The notes: generated from the letters alone by a model not told the origin. A stretch of 64,000 nucleotides of DNA from Bacillus canaveralius (GCF_002860125.1 NZ_PGVA01000028.1:186001-250000); one strand, 5' to 3'. Shown: positions 34,869 through 45,559, counted from the stretch's first letter. Program-made: numbers and translations.

Positions 34869-35621
34869 ATGAGCAATATTAATTACAAGAAAATAAAGCC
34901 GAAGAAGATTTATGAAGAAGTGGCTGAAGCAATTCATGAAATGATTCGCCAGGGACAATTAAAACCGGGAGACAGACTTGATTCTGTTCAACAACTGTCA
35001 GAAAATTTCCAAGTCGGACGTTCGGCAATCCGTGAAGCTTTATCGGCCTTAAGGGCGATTGGTCTTGTTGAAATGAGGCAGGGGGAAGGAACTTATGTAA
35101 AAGAATTCGAGGCGGCTCAAATAAACTTTCCGCTATCTACAGCGATTTTGATGAACAAAAAAGATGTTGCCCACTTGTTGGGAGTGCGAAAGATATTGGA
35201 AGCCGGGGCCGCAGCCGCAGCCGCTGTTCAAAGAACGAATGAAGATCTGGCTGCGTTATCACATGCACTGGACGAAATGAAACAAGCCCATGGCAACGAA
35301 GAGTTAGGTGAAAAAGCCGACCTCGAATTTCACCTTGCACTGGCGGCAGCTTCACAAAATCCGCTATTGGCAAGCCTGATGAGTCATGTTTCCGGTTTGA
35401 TGGTGGAAACGATGAAAGAAACACGCAGGCTCTGGCTCTTTTCCAGGCAAACGACCACTGAACTGCTGTACAATGAGCACCTCGCTATCTTCGAAGCAGT
35501 TAAAAACCAGGAGGAGGAAGCAGCAAGGAGTACGATTCTAGCCCATTTAAACAATGTCGAAACGATTCTGAGCAAATACTGGCAAGAAACCGGCACGATG
35601 GAAAGGGATGACGTGATCTAA
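34869..35621 (+). CDS. lutR: GntR/FadR-family regulator of lactate use (LutR/LldR-like)
   Basis: A 250-aa FadR-type repressor. The winged helix near residues 12-75 includes 'LKPGDRLDSVQQLSENFQVGRSAIREALSALRAIGLVEMRQGEGTYV' features (G-R-S-A-I-R-E-A-L). The C-terminal FCD domain has the metal-ligand pattern 'ADLEFHLALAAAS' and a late 'EHLAIFEAV'. It lies between lctP and lutABC, whose promoters share one palindrome, so it very likely controls both in response to L-lactate. ATG 34869 has AAGGG four bases before it; a GTG at 34848 after AAAAGGA is a real alternative, adding seven residues. Confidence 0.88.
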   Translation: MSNINYKKIKPKKIYEEVAEAIHEMIRQGQLKPGDRLDSVQQLSENFQVGRSAIREALSALRAIGLVEMRQGEGTYVKEFEAAQINFPLSTAILMNKKDVAHLLGVRKILEAGAAAAAAVQRTNEDLAALSHALDEMKQAHGNEELGEKADLEFHLALAAASQNPLLASLMSHVSGLMVETMKETRRLWLFSRQTTTELLYNEHLAIFEAVKNQEEEAARSTILAHLNNVETILSKYWQETGTMERDDVI

Positions 35622-35780
35622 TGCAACGAAGTTTTTCATCGCCTAAAAAAAATTACATAAGGGAAAAAATTAATGGCCCAACACACTATACATTTATTAA
35701 TCGGTCTCGTTTTTTCTGATTATTTGCAGTTTTTTAAAAATCATTAAATAAAACCCTTTCATGATTATTTCGTTTTGTAG

Positions 35781-35825
35781 TACTATACGATTAATAGTTT
35801 ATTTCAAGCTAGTCATCAGATGACC
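35781..35825 (+). promoter_or_regulatory. lutABC promoter -10 and LutR-type operator
   Basis: TACTAT (35781-35786) is a good -10; the -35 upstream is weak. AGTCATCAGATGACC at 35811-35825 is nearly the same palindrome as at lctP and lies 24 bases past the -10, identical geometry. Confidence 0.7.
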
Positions 35826-35889
35826 GGCTGATTAGTTCATTAAAAGAATGAGAGTAGAATGGAAGTTTACTATATGAGGAGATGGAAGA

Positions 35890-36606
35890 ATGAAGGTTAC
35901 CCTATTTGCTACTTGCCTGGTTGATATGTTTCAGGGCGATGTCGGGAAAGCGACAGTAGAAGTGTTGGAACGGCTTGGCTGTAAGATTGATTTTCCCGAA
36001 TCTCAAGTGTGCTGCGGCCAGCCTGCCTATAATAGCGGCTATGTGAAGGAATCAAAGGAAGCGATGAAACGAATGATCGCATCGTTTCAGGATGCAGAAT
36101 ATGTTGTTTCGCCTTCAGGATCATGCGCTGCGATGTTTAAGGAATATCCGCATATCTTTAAAGATGATCCAGTTTGGGGGCCAAAAGCACAGGCGCTTTC
36201 TGATAAAACGTATGAATTGACGGAATTTATCGTTGATGTTTTGCAGGTGGAGAATGTCGGGGCACGGCTAAGCGGGAAAGGAACCTTCCATACCTCCTGT
36301 CATATGACAAGACTGTTGGGCGTAAAAGAGGCCCCTATCAAACTATTAAAAAATGTGGAAGGGTTGGAATTTACGGAGCTGCCAGGCAAGGAAAACTGTT
36401 GCGGGTTCGGCGGAACGTTTTCCGTGAAAATGGCGCAAATTTCTGAGCAGATGGTAGATGAAAAAGTATGCCATGTTGAAGAAACTGGAGCAGAATACTT
36501 AATTGGTGCAGATGCTGGCTGTTTAATGAATATCGGGGGACGGATTGACAGAAAAGGGGTACCGGTCAAGGTTCTGCATATTGCCGAAGTACTGAACAGC
36601 AGATAG
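35890..36606 (+). CDS. lutA: L-lactate utilization protein A (Fe-S oxidoreductase subunit)
   Basis: Subunit of the LutABC complex that oxidises L-lactate to pyruvate. The 238-aa protein has two CCG domains: '[12 protein letters not shown]' near 40-51 and '[13 protein letters not shown]' near 170-182, which ligate an Fe-S centre. Length and order match B. subtilis LutA. GAGGAGATGGA precedes the ATG. First gene of the operon, 54 bases before lutB. Confidence 0.94.
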   Translation: MKVTLFATCLVDMFQGDVGKATVEVLERLGCKIDFPESQVCCGQPAYNSGYVKESKEAMKRMIASFQDAEYVVSPSGSCAAMFKEYPHIFKDDPVWGPKAQALSDKTYELTEFIVDVLQVENVGARLSGKGTFHTSCHMTRLLGVKEAPIKLLKNVEGLEFTELPGKENCCGFGGTFSVKMAQISEQMVDEKVCHVEETGAEYLIGADAGCLMNIGGRIDRKGVPVKVLHIAEVLNSR

Positions 36607-36660
36607 AAGATTTTAAGAGAATCTGACCTGAGATTAGCTTCGAATGGAGGGGTAAAGAAA

Positions 36661-38091
36661 ATGGCAATGAAAATCGGTACAGATAAATTTAAAGAGCGCG
36701 TCGAAACAGGAATAAATAATTCGTTCATGCGCGGCGCGGTGGCAGCTGCCCAGGAACGGTTTCAGACAAGGCGGCTTGCAGCAGCAGAGGAGCTCGGAAA
36801 TTGGCAGGAGTGGCGGTCACTCGGTGAAGAAATTCGCCAGCATGTTCTTGAAAATTTAGATTATTATTTATATGAATTGAGTGAAAATGTCGCAAAAAGG
36901 GGCGGACATGTCTTTTTCGCCCGGACTGCGGAAGAAGCAAACCAATATATTAAAGATGTTGTTATTGAAAAAAAGGCAAGGAAAGTTGTTAAATCGAAAT
37001 CGATGGTAACTGAAGAAATCAGTTTAAACGCCTGTCTTGAGGATGCAGGCTGCCAGGTCATCGAAACGGATCTTGGCGAGTATATTCTCCAGATCGACGA
37101 TCACGATCCTCCTTCCCATATCGTCACGCCTGCACTACATAAGAATAAGGAGCAGATCAGGGATGTTTTTGCAGAAAAGCTAAACTATAAAAATACGGAA
37201 AAACCTGAAGAGCTTGCCCTGCACGCCAGAGAAATGCTGCGCCAGGAATACTTAAGTGCCGATTTAGGGATAACAGGCTGTAATTTTGCCGTTGCCGAAA
37301 CAGGTTCAATCAGCCTTGTCACCAATGAAGGCAACGCTGACCTTGTAACGGCACTTCCGAAAACACAAATCACGGTAATGGGAATGGAACGGCTCGTTCC
37401 TACATTTGAAGAAATGGAAGTGCTTGTCAGCTTGCTGACAAGAAGTGCTGTCGGACAAAAGTTGACAAGCTATATCACGGTTCTCACTGGTCCAAAAGAA
37501 GAATTGGACGTTGACGGTCCTGAAGAATTTCACCTCGTCATTGTCGATAATGGCAGATCAAAAATTTTGGGCGGTGAGTTCCAATCCGTGCTGCAATGCA
37601 TTCGCTGTGCAGCTTGTGTGAACGCCTGCCCGGTCTACCGTCATGTCGGCGGTCATTCGTATGGCTCAATTTACTCGGGGCCGATCGGTGCTGTATTGTC
37701 ACCGCTGCTTGGCGGCTATGACGAATACAAAGAGCTCCCATATGCATCCACGCTATGCGCCGCTTGTACGGACGCCTGCCCGGTGAAAATTCCGCTGCAT
37801 GAGCTGCTTCACAAACACCGCCAGATCATTGTGGAGCGGGAAGGGCGCGCACCAATTTCTGAGAAGCTTGCCATGAAAGCATTCGGCCTTGGGGCAGCGT
37901 CGCCTTCCTTGTATAAAATCGGCTCGAAAATGGCTCCTGTTGCCATGAATCCTTTTACAGCAGGAGATAAAATTTCAAAAGGACCGGGCCCTTTAAAAGC
38001 ATGGACAGAGGCCCGTGAATTTCCGGCACCTAACAAGGAGCGGTTCCGTGACTGGTTTAAAAATCGTGACAAAGGGGGGAACCATCGATGA
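36661..38091 (+). CDS. lutB: L-lactate utilization protein B (4Fe-4S protein)
   Basis: A 476-aa subunit of lactate oxidation. A LUD-type domain covers most of the N-terminal 300 residues. Two ferredoxin-type motifs follow: '[19 protein letters not shown]' near 313-331 and '[18 protein letters not shown]' near 363-380. A GGAGGGG site lies just before the ATG, and the stop overlaps lutC by four bases. Confidence 0.94.
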   Translation: MAMKIGTDKFKERVETGINNSFMRGAVAAAQERFQTRRLAAAEELGNWQEWRSLGEEIRQHVLENLDYYLYELSENVAKRGGHVFFARTAEEANQYIKDVVIEKKARKVVKSKSMVTEEISLNACLEDAGCQVIETDLGEYILQIDDHDPPSHIVTPALHKNKEQIRDVFAEKLNYKNTEKPEELALHAREMLRQEYLSADLGITGCNFAVAETGSISLVTNEGNADLVTALPKTQITVMGMERLVPTFEEMEVLVSLLTRSAVGQKLTSYITVLTGPKEELDVDGPEEFHLVIVDNGRSKILGGEFQSVLQCIRCAACVNACPVYRHVGGHSYGSIYSGPIGAVLSPLLGGYDEYKELPYASTLCAACTDACPVKIPLHELLHKHRQIIVEREGRAPISEKLAMKAFGLGAASPSLYKIGSKMAPVAMNPFTAGDKISKGPGPLKAWTEAREFPAPNKERFRDWFKNRDKGGNHR

Positions 38092-38807
38092 AGGGATTGA
38101 TTCATAACCGCGATTCATTTCTTGCTGCAGTTGCCGAGCGGCACGGTCGGGCACCAAATACGAAAGAAGTGGCCAGGCCGAAATGGTCATGGCAGCCCCA
38201 GGACGCCGTTTTAAAAGAAGCCGACGCGGATGAGCTGCTTGAGGTCCTTAAAACGCAATGCATGGTTATTCATACCGATCTGGTTGTGACGAGCTCAGAT
38301 AGGTTACAAGAAACGCTGAAGGATATTGTTTCAAATTATGGCGGCGGACCGATCATCGCCTGGAAGGACGAGCGCTTTAATGAATATGGTGTGTCATCTT
38401 TATTAGAGGCGGAATGGCCTTCAGAAGGTGTCCCGGTCCATATATGGGATTCAGAAATCGGTGCGCAAAATATTCAATTTGCCGAAAAAGCCAATATCGG
38501 TTTAACGATCAGCGATATAACCCTCGCAGAATCCGGCACGGCCGTATTGTTCAGCAGCAAAGATAAAGGGAGGACAGTAAGCTTTTTGCCAACGTGCTCG
38601 GTGATTCTTATCCCAAAAAGCAGCCTCGTGCCGCGGATGACTCAAGCAGCGCGAAAGATGCGCGAAAAAGTGGCGAACAGGGAACTGATTCCGTCATGCG
38701 TGAACTTTATTACTGGTCCAAGCAATTCCGCCGATATTGAAATGAATCTAGTAGTCGGCGTGCATGGCCCTGTTAAAGCAGCTTATATTGTGATTGATGA
38801 TTTGTAA
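38088..38807 (+). CDS. lutC: L-lactate utilization protein C (LUD domain)
   Basis: Third subunit of lactate oxidation, 239 aa, a single LUD domain. Recognisable blocks are '[19 protein letters not shown]' near 139-157 and '[20 protein letters not shown]' near 205-224, which are family signatures. Translation is coupled to lutB (ATGA overlap). A strong terminator follows five bases after the stop. Confidence 0.93.
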   Translation: MKGLIHNRDSFLAAVAERHGRAPNTKEVARPKWSWQPQDAVLKEADADELLEVLKTQCMVIHTDLVVTSSDRLQETLKDIVSNYGGGPIIAWKDERFNEYGVSSLLEAEWPSEGVPVHIWDSEIGAQNIQFAEKANIGLTISDITLAESGTAVLFSSKDKGRTVSFLPTCSVILIPKSSLVPRMTQAARKMREKVANRELIPSCVNFITGPSNSADIEMNLVVGVHGPVKAAYIVIDDL

Positions 38808-38811
38808 AAAC

Positions 38812-38841
38812 AAGCCGCCTGCAATTTTTTGCAGGCGGCTT
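38812..38841. terminator. Terminator of lutABC, also facing the acyltransferase gene
   Basis: AAGCCGCCTGCA pairs with TGCAGGCGGCTT over a T-rich loop. Confidence 0.8.
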
Positions 38842-39883
38842 ATCCGTTCTGAAGCTTTTTTTTGTAAAATCTCAACGCGGAAAAAAATCTAACCGACAGC
38901 CTCTTCAGGCTGGAAAGCCTTAATTCAATGAAAGGCTGGGCAAAGGATGTGGCTATTTTACTTGATAGTAACAAAGTAAGCAGTAACGAAACTGCAGCTA
39001 GCAGCAAATAACTTTCCGGTTCTGTAAAGTAATCTTGTACGGAACTTTCTCTGAACGTTTTGACAAAAAAACCATGCAGCAAATAAACGTATAATGTATT
39101 TTTGCCTAGATTTGTAAAAAAGTATTGCTTCCTTGGCACGAAAGCTAAAAAGCTGAAAACCATTACCAAACTTAACAAATAAAACCCAAACCTTTTCCCC
39201 ATCGCAGCAAGGGAAGCAGCCCCCATTTCCCCGTAAGGCTTTGAGCCGAGGAGCCACTGATAGTTAATGTCCGGATTTAAATAAAACCAGACAAACACAA
39301 TCACAAAGGAAAGAGCTGCAACACTTCTCATCTTCACATTAAAAAGAGATGAAAGATGCTCTTTCTTTAAATAGTAGCCGAGTAAAAAAAGCGGAAAAAA
39401 CACAAAAGTTCTCGACAGGCTTAAATAGTTGGAAATGAAATCGATATAGCCGATTGCAAGCGCAATTGCCAGGGAAACTGAAATCGCTGCTGCTGCTTTC
39501 ACTTTCGAAAAACCAAGCAGCATAATATTCCAGAAAAACAGGCTGACCAAAAACCATAAAGACCAGTGCGGATCAAGTGGATCAACGGTTAAATGCGACT
39601 GGCCATATAAATAGTAGTAATAGACTGAATAAATCAACTGGAAAATTAAATAGGGCAAAATTAATTTTTTAGTGATTTTCCGCTAATAACCTTTTTGATA
39701 GAAGCCTTTTGCAAAAAAACCGGAAACCAAAATAAATGCCGGCATATGGAAAGTGTAGATTGCTTTATATAACGCATGAATGGTTTCGTTATCTGCAATG
39801 AATGATTGAAGCAAATGCCCGAAAACGACGAAAAAGATTAAGATAAATTTCGCGTTGTCAAAATAATAATTTCTTTTATTCAT
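38840..39883 (-). pseudogene. Membrane acyltransferase (acyltransferase 3 / YkrP-like) interrupted by an in-frame amber codon
   Basis: The reading frame is intact across 348 codons except for one TAG at 39683-39685 (codon 67). Before it the product reads [19 protein letters not shown] and '[21 protein letters not shown]', the start of an OatA/fucose-4-O-acetylase-type protein. After it 'RKITKKLILPYLIF' continues the next loop and helix, on to 'WSLWFLVSLFFWN' and 'LGKNTLYVYLLHGFF'. About ten membrane segments are expected. There is no frameshift, so it is a recent nonsense mutation, a sequencing error or read-through. In B. subtilis the similar ykrP lies beside kinE; here a KinE-like gene follows 4 kb later. 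Confidence 0.8.
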
Positions 39884-40211
39884 AAGATCCTCCCGAATTT
39901 TTGACCCCCCGAAAGCATCTAAATTTATTTACCCACCTTACTATAAAACAAACTAAAAAAAGCGTGTTAATTTATGGATCTTTCCAAGTAGTTTCTGTAT
40001 TAATACAATATTAAGTCTGTTATACAACTGGAGATTACGCTTACATAATTAACAGAGTTGGATTTATTTCGTTTTTAAAAAATCTGTTTCATAAAAAATA
40101 TGAAGATGTTTGATATTTGTCACAGCGATAAGCTGAAAAGTCCATTAAAATGACAAAAGAGCAGTGTGAAATTCACAATCAAGATCTTTTGAAAGAATGG
40201 GGAGGGGAAAC
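39884..40211. other. Gene-free divergent region
   Basis: AT-rich intergenic stretch between the interrupted acyltransferase and the 2-oxoacid oxidoreductase. It must hold both promoters, but I cannot name convincing -35/-10 pairs. A GGAGGGG ribosome site for the next gene lies at 40200-40207. Confidence 0.4.
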
Positions 40212-41225
40212 ATGGCTACATTACCGAAACAAAATGAACTGGGTTTTTTTGAAATCAGGCTTGAATCGATTGGCGGTCTGGGGGCAAATCTTGCCGGAAA
40301 AATGTTGGCCGAAGCAGGAGTGCTGGGCCTCGGGCTAAATGGGGCAAACTTTTCTTCGTATGGCTCAGAGAAGAAAGGATCGCCTGTGAAAAGCTTTATC
40401 CGCTTCTGTGAACCGCATGTTGAAATTCGCGATCACAGCCCGATTGAACAGCCACATGTGATTGGCGTCTTCCATGAAGCGCTCTACAAAACCGTCGATG
40501 TTGTCAGCGGTTTAGGGCCGGAAGGGATTGTTTTAGTCAACTCGGTACGGTCATTCGAGGAAATAAAGGAAGATCTTCAGCTTGAACACGGTACATTGGC
40601 GATTGTCGATGCGCTCAGGATTGCGGTTGAAGAAAAAACAAAAGTAAACACGGCAATGCTCGGAGCCTTATTCAAAGTTTGTGATTTTCTCGACGCAAAT
40701 GCGATGCGAAATGTGATACGCAAAACGTTTGAAAAAAAATACCCGCAGCTTGTTGAGCCAAATATCCGTACTTTTAACAGAGGCTATGAAGAAGTTCAAT
40801 TCAAAACGATTCCAGCGCCGGCCAATGCCGAATCGAAAGCTTTCTCAAGGGCTGCTCCTTTATTGGGATATCAAACTCAGGAAATGGGCGGTATTGTTAC
40901 TGCCCAGGCCAATAGCATTGTGAAGGATTTAAGCGGCTCACGGCAGGGATTTCTTCCGAAGTTTGTACGAGAGGAATGCATAAATTGCGCAGCCTGTGAT
41001 ACTGTTTGTCCTGATTTTTGCTTTGTCTGGTCGTCTGAGACTGACAAGCGGGGCAGGCCGCAAATGATTTTAACGGGTATTGACTATCAATATTGCAAAG
41101 GCTGCCTGAAATGTGTGGAGGCATGTCCAACAACGGCATTAAGCGAGCTGCGTGAGACGGCCCAATACGCTCAAATAAACCGGGTTAAACAAAACTTTCC
41201 TTATGTGAATGGAGGAATCGTCTAA
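40212..41225 (+). CDS. 2-oxoacid:ferredoxin oxidoreductase, gamma plus delta (ferredoxin) subunit
   Basis: A 337-aa fusion. Residues 1-190 form a gamma domain ('ESIGGLGANLAGKMLAEAG', then 'GSEKKGSPVKSFIRF'). A ferredoxin-type delta domain with two 4Fe-4S motifs follows, 'CINCAACDTVCPDFC' near 256-270 and 'CKGCLKCVEACP' near 296-307. It works with the next gene, splitting pyruvate or another 2-oxoacid to acyl-CoA and CO2 while reducing ferredoxin. ATG 40212 follows GGAGGGG; an ATG five codons upstream overlaps that site. The stop overlaps the next start by one base. Confidence 0.88.
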   Translation: MATLPKQNELGFFEIRLESIGGLGANLAGKMLAEAGVLGLGLNGANFSSYGSEKKGSPVKSFIRFCEPHVEIRDHSPIEQPHVIGVFHEALYKTVDVVSGLGPEGIVLVNSVRSFEEIKEDLQLEHGTLAIVDALRIAVEEKTKVNTAMLGALFKVCDFLDANAMRNVIRKTFEKKYPQLVEPNIRTFNRGYEEVQFKTIPAPANAESKAFSRAAPLLGYQTQEMGGIVTAQANSIVKDLSGSRQGFLPKFVREECINCAACDTVCPDFCFVWSSETDKRGRPQMILTGIDYQYCKGCLKCVEACPTTALSELRETAQYAQINRVKQNFPYVNGGIV

Positions 41226-43519
41226 TGGCCATCATGGAACAAAACTTAAAACAGAACGGAACGGCAGAGCAGCTAACTACGTTTGAATCCGGCAATGAAA
41301 TGGCAGCAATGGCAGCGGCGCAAATTAACTATCATATCATGGGTTATTTTCCGATTACACCTTCGACAGAGGTAGCCCAATATTTAGATCAAATGAAAGC
41401 CCGCGGTGAGCACGATATCCAATTAATCGCTGCCGACGGTGAACATGGCTCGGCAGGTATTTGCTATGGTGCAGCTGTAATGGGAGCCCGCGTCTTTAAT
41501 GCGACGAGTGCGAACGGATTCATGTATATGCTTGAGCAGCTGCCGGTCCAATCGGGGACCCGTTTCCCAATGGTCATGAACTTGGTGACGCGCTCAATAA
41601 GCGGGCCGCTTGATATTCGCGGCGACCATTCCGATTTGTACTTCGCTTTAAATACAGGCTGGGTCATTCTTACAGCAAGAACACCCCAGGCGGTCTATGA
41701 TATGAACATCATGGCTTTGAAAATTGCTGAACATTCAGAAGTCCGCCTTCCTGTCATCGTGGCCTATGATGGATTTTTTACATCCCACCAAAAAAGGAAG
41801 GTCAAATACTTTAAGGATCGGAAAACAGTCCAGCAGTTTGTCGGGGAGTGCCCTGACAGCTATCATTTTGCAAGGGATCCGAAAAAACCGGTTACAATCG
41901 GTGCCCATATGAACGGCGATGATCTGCTCAATAACCATTTCCAGCAGTCAGAAGCGATGTACCGGGCTGGAGCAGTTTATGAAGAAGTAGCAGCTGAGTA
42001 TGCCCAATTGTCCGGCAGAAAATATTCTGTTCTCGATTTATACGAAATGGAAGATGCAGAGGTAGCGCTATTTTTGCTGAATTCAGCTGCTGAATCGGCG
42101 AAGGATACGGTTGACAGGCTTCGCAAGCAAGGAATCAAAGCAGGAGTGATCAGCCCCAATATCATTCGCCCTTTTCCTGCAGAAGAAATCCGCCACGCAT
42201 TGAAAGGAGTAAAAGCTCTGCTTGTTGGCGAAAGAGCAGATTCCTATGGTGCAAATGGTCCTAATCTGACTCATGAGGTTAAGTCGGCTCTGCAGGAAGA
42301 TAAAGATAACAGTACGATTGTGTTAAGCAGAGTTTTTGGCCTTGGCGGAAAGGATTTTTATCCGGATGATGCCGAACAGTTTTTCAAATTTGCAATCGAT
42401 GCAATCGAGAAAGGAAAAGCCGAAAAACCTTTTGATTACTACGGGCATGTACCCGGCGATCCGAATAAAATTCTCCAGCCAGTTATTAGCCCGCAGCACA
42501 GCGATGCTTATAAATCCGGATTGATTGAAGTGAAAAAAGATGAGGCCACCAATAAACTGAGAGTGAAAATACCGCCGTTAAGAGCGTTAACAGCCAAACC
42601 GAAGCGGCTTGCTTCCGGGCACGGGGCATGTCCTGGCTGTGGAATTTTCGGAGGTCTTGAACTGTTTTTTAAAGGAATTGAGGGAGATGTGGTCGTTTTA
42701 TTCCAAACTGGTTGTGCTTATGTGGTGACGACCGCATATCCACATACTTCCCACAAACAAACGATGATCCACAACCTTTTCCAAAACGGCGCTGCCACCT
42801 TGTCAGGAACAGTTGAAGCTTTTCTGGAGTTGAAGCGAAGGGGAGAAATTCAAGTATCGGATGATGCGACCTTTGTGATGATTACCGGTGACGGAGGAAT
42901 GGATATCGGGATGGGATCAGCGATTGGAACTGCTTTGCGAAACCATAAACTGATCATACTTGAGTATGATAATGAAGGGTACATGAATACGGGCTCGCAA
43001 ATGTCTTATTCGACACCGCTGGGACACATGACAAGCACTTCCAATGTCGGGAAGAGCCAAAAGGGAAAGGCATTTCATCATAAAGATACAGCACAAATTA
43101 TGGCAGCAGCGAACATCCCGTATGTTTTTACCGGAACAGAAGCATTTCCGCAGGACTTGATTAAAAAGGCTGCAAAAGCACAGTGGTATGCCCAAAATGT
43201 TGGCACAGTTTACGGGAAAATATTAATAACCTGTCCATTAAATTGGAAGTCTGATGACCGCCTTGGCGAAAAAATTGTCGAGGCTGCCGTTAATTCCTGT
43301 TTCTTTCCACTATATGAAGTCGAACAGGGAATCACAGCTATTACTTACGACCCTGACAAGAAAAATAAACGCATTCCTCTGTCAGAATGGTTAAAATTAA
43401 TGGGGAAAACGAAGCATTTATTGAAGGAAGAAAACAAGCAATTGTTGGCAGACTTTGAAGAAGAAGTAGAAAAGCGCTGGCAGCGTTTATCAGCAAAGCA
43501 TGAGAATATTTTACTGTAA
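41225..43519 (+). CDS. 2-oxoacid:ferredoxin oxidoreductase, fused alpha and beta subunits
   Basis: A 764-aa catalytic chain. The alpha part (about 1-450) has 'GNEMAAMAAAQINYHIMGYFPITPSTEV', of which P-I-T-P-S is the family mark, and 'GEHGSAGICYGAAVMGARV'. The beta part starts near 460 with 'GHGACPGCGIF', a cluster-ligand pair, and holds the thiamine diphosphate motif 'TGDGGMDIG' near 555 ending at 'NEGYMNTG' near 585. The substrate may be pyruvate, 2-oxoglutarate or branched acids; sequence alone does not decide. In an aerobic-type Bacillus it would feed ferredoxin to low-potential reactions. A terminator follows. Confidence 0.88.
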   Translation: MAIMEQNLKQNGTAEQLTTFESGNEMAAMAAAQINYHIMGYFPITPSTEVAQYLDQMKARGEHDIQLIAADGEHGSAGICYGAAVMGARVFNATSANGFMYMLEQLPVQSGTRFPMVMNLVTRSISGPLDIRGDHSDLYFALNTGWVILTARTPQAVYDMNIMALKIAEHSEVRLPVIVAYDGFFTSHQKRKVKYFKDRKTVQQFVGECPDSYHFARDPKKPVTIGAHMNGDDLLNNHFQQSEAMYRAGAVYEEVAAEYAQLSGRKYSVLDLYEMEDAEVALFLLNSAAESAKDTVDRLRKQGIKAGVISPNIIRPFPAEEIRHALKGVKALLVGERADSYGANGPNLTHEVKSALQEDKDNSTIVLSRVFGLGGKDFYPDDAEQFFKFAIDAIEKGKAEKPFDYYGHVPGDPNKILQPVISPQHSDAYKSGLIEVKKDEATNKLRVKIPPLRALTAKPKRLASGHGACPGCGIFGGLELFFKGIEGDVVVLFQTGCAYVVTTAYPHTSHKQTMIHNLFQNGAATLSGTVEAFLELKRRGEIQVSDDATFVMITGDGGMDIGMGSAIGTALRNHKLIILEYDNEGYMNTGSQMSYSTPLGHMTSTSNVGKSQKGKAFHHKDTAQIMAAANIPYVFTGTEAFPQDLIKKAAKAQWYAQNVGTVYGKILITCPLNWKSDDRLGEKIVEAAVNSCFFPLYEVEQGITAITYDPDKKNKRIPLSEWLKLMGKTKHLLKEENKQLLADFEEEVEKRWQRLSAKHENILL

Positions 43520-43531
43520 AAAAATCAGGAG

Positions 43532-43562
43532 AAGCGATGCAGATAACGGCATCGCTTTTCTT
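43532..43562 (+). terminator. Terminator of the 2-oxoacid oxidoreductase operon
   Basis: AAGCGATGC pairs with GCATCGCTT, then TTTC-TTC. Confidence 0.8.
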
Positions 43563-43733
43563 CATTTACTTCTGAAAATTAGTTCGTCGATACGGTGTAC
43601 AGGCAAACGAAATGCTTATGTTCAAGTTAAGATAAAAGGTTTGCGAATGGCAAATGCTTGATGGAAAAGACAGGATTTTCCCTGTTAAATGTCGAAATAT
43701 TTATCTATTGAAGATTGGCAAGGAGGCAAGACA

Positions 43734-45554
43734 GTGAATGGAGCAATATCACACGAAGAACATCAATTCCTGAAAGAAAAAGTTGCTGCCCTCGAACACG
43801 CAAATCGATTGTTGACAGAACAGTTTAACCATGCTCCAGATGGAATGATTATATTTAACAGAGAGGGAAACATAACGGCTGGGAATTCTGCTTTCTGTAA
43901 GCATATTAATATTGACAGCAACCTTTTAATCGGAATGCCGTTGAAATCTTTAATTCCTAAAAAATATCAATTTAAGCTGGTGAAGATTTGGGCGCTATTG
44001 GAGGAAAAGGGAAGCGCAAGAGGAATTTTGCCGATTGCCTATGATGAAAAATTAACTTATTTTGAAATTAATACAAGCCAACTCCCTGTTGGGCAGGATC
44101 AGTATATTAGTATAATGAGGGATGTAACCGAGAAACAAATCATCGAAAAGAAAATTAGGAAAAATGAAGATTTATACCAGGATCTATTTGAAGAAGCGCT
44201 TGATGGGATCATATTTTGGAATGGCTGTGGAATAGTGACCCGGGCCAATCAGGCTGCATGCAAAATATTTGAATGTCCATTGGAGAATTTGCTGGGGAGA
44301 AAGCTAACGGATTTTGTTTATTCAAAAGATGATCATTTCCATAAAACAATGGATTTGTTAAAGAAAACGGGTGCCATCCGTGATGAGTTGTGTTTTCTAA
44401 TGCCAAACGGACAAAAAAAATTACTTGAATTTACGTCCAAGCTCCATATTGATGGATCTAATATAACCATTGTTCGCAACGCCAGTGAACGCCATCGTAT
44501 GGAAAAAGAGCTTCGCGAGAGCGAGTTGAAGTTCCGGAAGATTTTTGAAGGTGCACTTGAAGGAATTATATTATGGAATAATCATTTTGAGATCATTGAT
44601 ATTAACCAGACCGGCCAAAATATGCTCGGGATTTTCAGACAAGAGCTCATCGGTAAATCGTTGACGGAATTGTTGACAGAGTGCCGCCTGAGCCCGGAAA
44701 AACAAGTGGAACATATGGATACCCTTCTGCAACAAGGTCAATTGAACGGTGTGGTGCAGATTAGGATAAAAAAAGAAACAAAAAAGCACATTGAGTTTTC
44801 AACAAAAAGCAACTTGATGTCGGGCTTAAATCTAATTGTTTTTAAAGATATAACAGAAAAATTGGAGATGGAAGAACAGCTCAGAAAATCTGATACTTTA
44901 ACGGTTATTGGAGAACTTGCCGCTGGAATTGCCCATGAAATCAGAAATCCAATGACAGCGCTAAAAGGGTTTATCCAGTTGCTTCAGGGTAATATGAAGG
45001 ATGAACATGAGATGTATTTTCAGGTGATCACAAGTGAATTACAAAGAATAGATTCAATAATCAATGAATTTCTGATCCTCGCAAAACCCCAGGCAGTAAA
45101 ATTTATAGAATCGGATGTTACGAGAATTGTTAAGGAAACGGTTGAGTTGCTGACTGCCCAGGCTGTCTTGCATAACGTGCAATTTAAAACATATTATCAA
45201 GATAAACTCCCGCTGCTTTTTTGTGAGCCAAACCAGCTCAAAAAGGTGTTTATCAACATTATCAAAAATGCGATTGAAGTGATGCCGAAAGGCGGCTATA
45301 TTACTGTTTCAGTTAAGCGGGCCGCAGGCGATAAAATCCATATATATGTGCAGGACGAAGGACCCGGCATCCCCGAAGAAAAATTGAAAAAGCTTGGCGA
45401 ACCGTTTTATACTACAAAAGAGCGGGGAACAGGACTTGGTTTAATGGTGAGCTACAAAATCATTGAAGAGCATCAAGGAAGCATTGAAGTGGAAAGCCAG
45501 CTTGGCAAAGGGACAATCTTTCATATTTTTTTACCATTAAAGAAGGCGGGGTAG
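43734..45554 (+). CDS. PAS-domain sensor histidine kinase (KinE-like sporulation kinase)
   Basis: Soluble kinase of 606 aa with no membrane helix. Three PAS domains sit at about 25-130, 145-255 and 265-375 ('EGALEGIILWNNHFEIIDIN'). A HisKA domain follows with the phosphorylated His401 in 'GIAHEIRNPMTALKGF', then an ATPase domain with N box 'NIIKNAIEVMPKGG', G1 'DEGPGIPEE' and G2 'GTGLGLMV'. This layout fits B. subtilis KinA/KinE kinases that feed the Spo0A phosphorelay, and the order kinE-ogt-mtn agrees with KinE. GTG 43734 has AAGGAGG six bases before it; the earlier ATG at 43689 has none. Confidence 0.85.
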   Translation: MNGAISHEEHQFLKEKVAALEHANRLLTEQFNHAPDGMIIFNREGNITAGNSAFCKHINIDSNLLIGMPLKSLIPKKYQFKLVKIWALLEEKGSARGILPIAYDEKLTYFEINTSQLPVGQDQYISIMRDVTEKQIIEKKIRKNEDLYQDLFEEALDGIIFWNGCGIVTRANQAACKIFECPLENLLGRKLTDFVYSKDDHFHKTMDLLKKTGAIRDELCFLMPNGQKKLLEFTSKLHIDGSNITIVRNASERHRMEKELRESELKFRKIFEGALEGIILWNNHFEIIDINQTGQNMLGIFRQELIGKSLTELLTECRLSPEKQVEHMDTLLQQGQLNGVVQIRIKKETKKHIEFSTKSNLMSGLNLIVFKDITEKLEMEEQLRKSDTLTVIGELAAGIAHEIRNPMTALKGFIQLLQGNMKDEHEMYFQVITSELQRIDSIINEFLILAKPQAVKFIESDVTRIVKETVELLTAQAVLHNVQFKTYYQDKLPLLFCEPNQLKKVFINIIKNAIEVMPKGGYITVSVKRAAGDKIHIYVQDEGPGIPEEKLKKLGEPFYTTKERGTGLGLMVSYKIIEEHQGSIEVESQLGKGTIFHIFLPLKKAG

Positions 45555-45559
45555 AGACT

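Noticed and set aside
40150-40338. 62-codon frame overlapping the 2-oxoacid oxidoreductase start
   Set aside because: Mostly out-of-frame reading of the real gene and without a good ribosome site.
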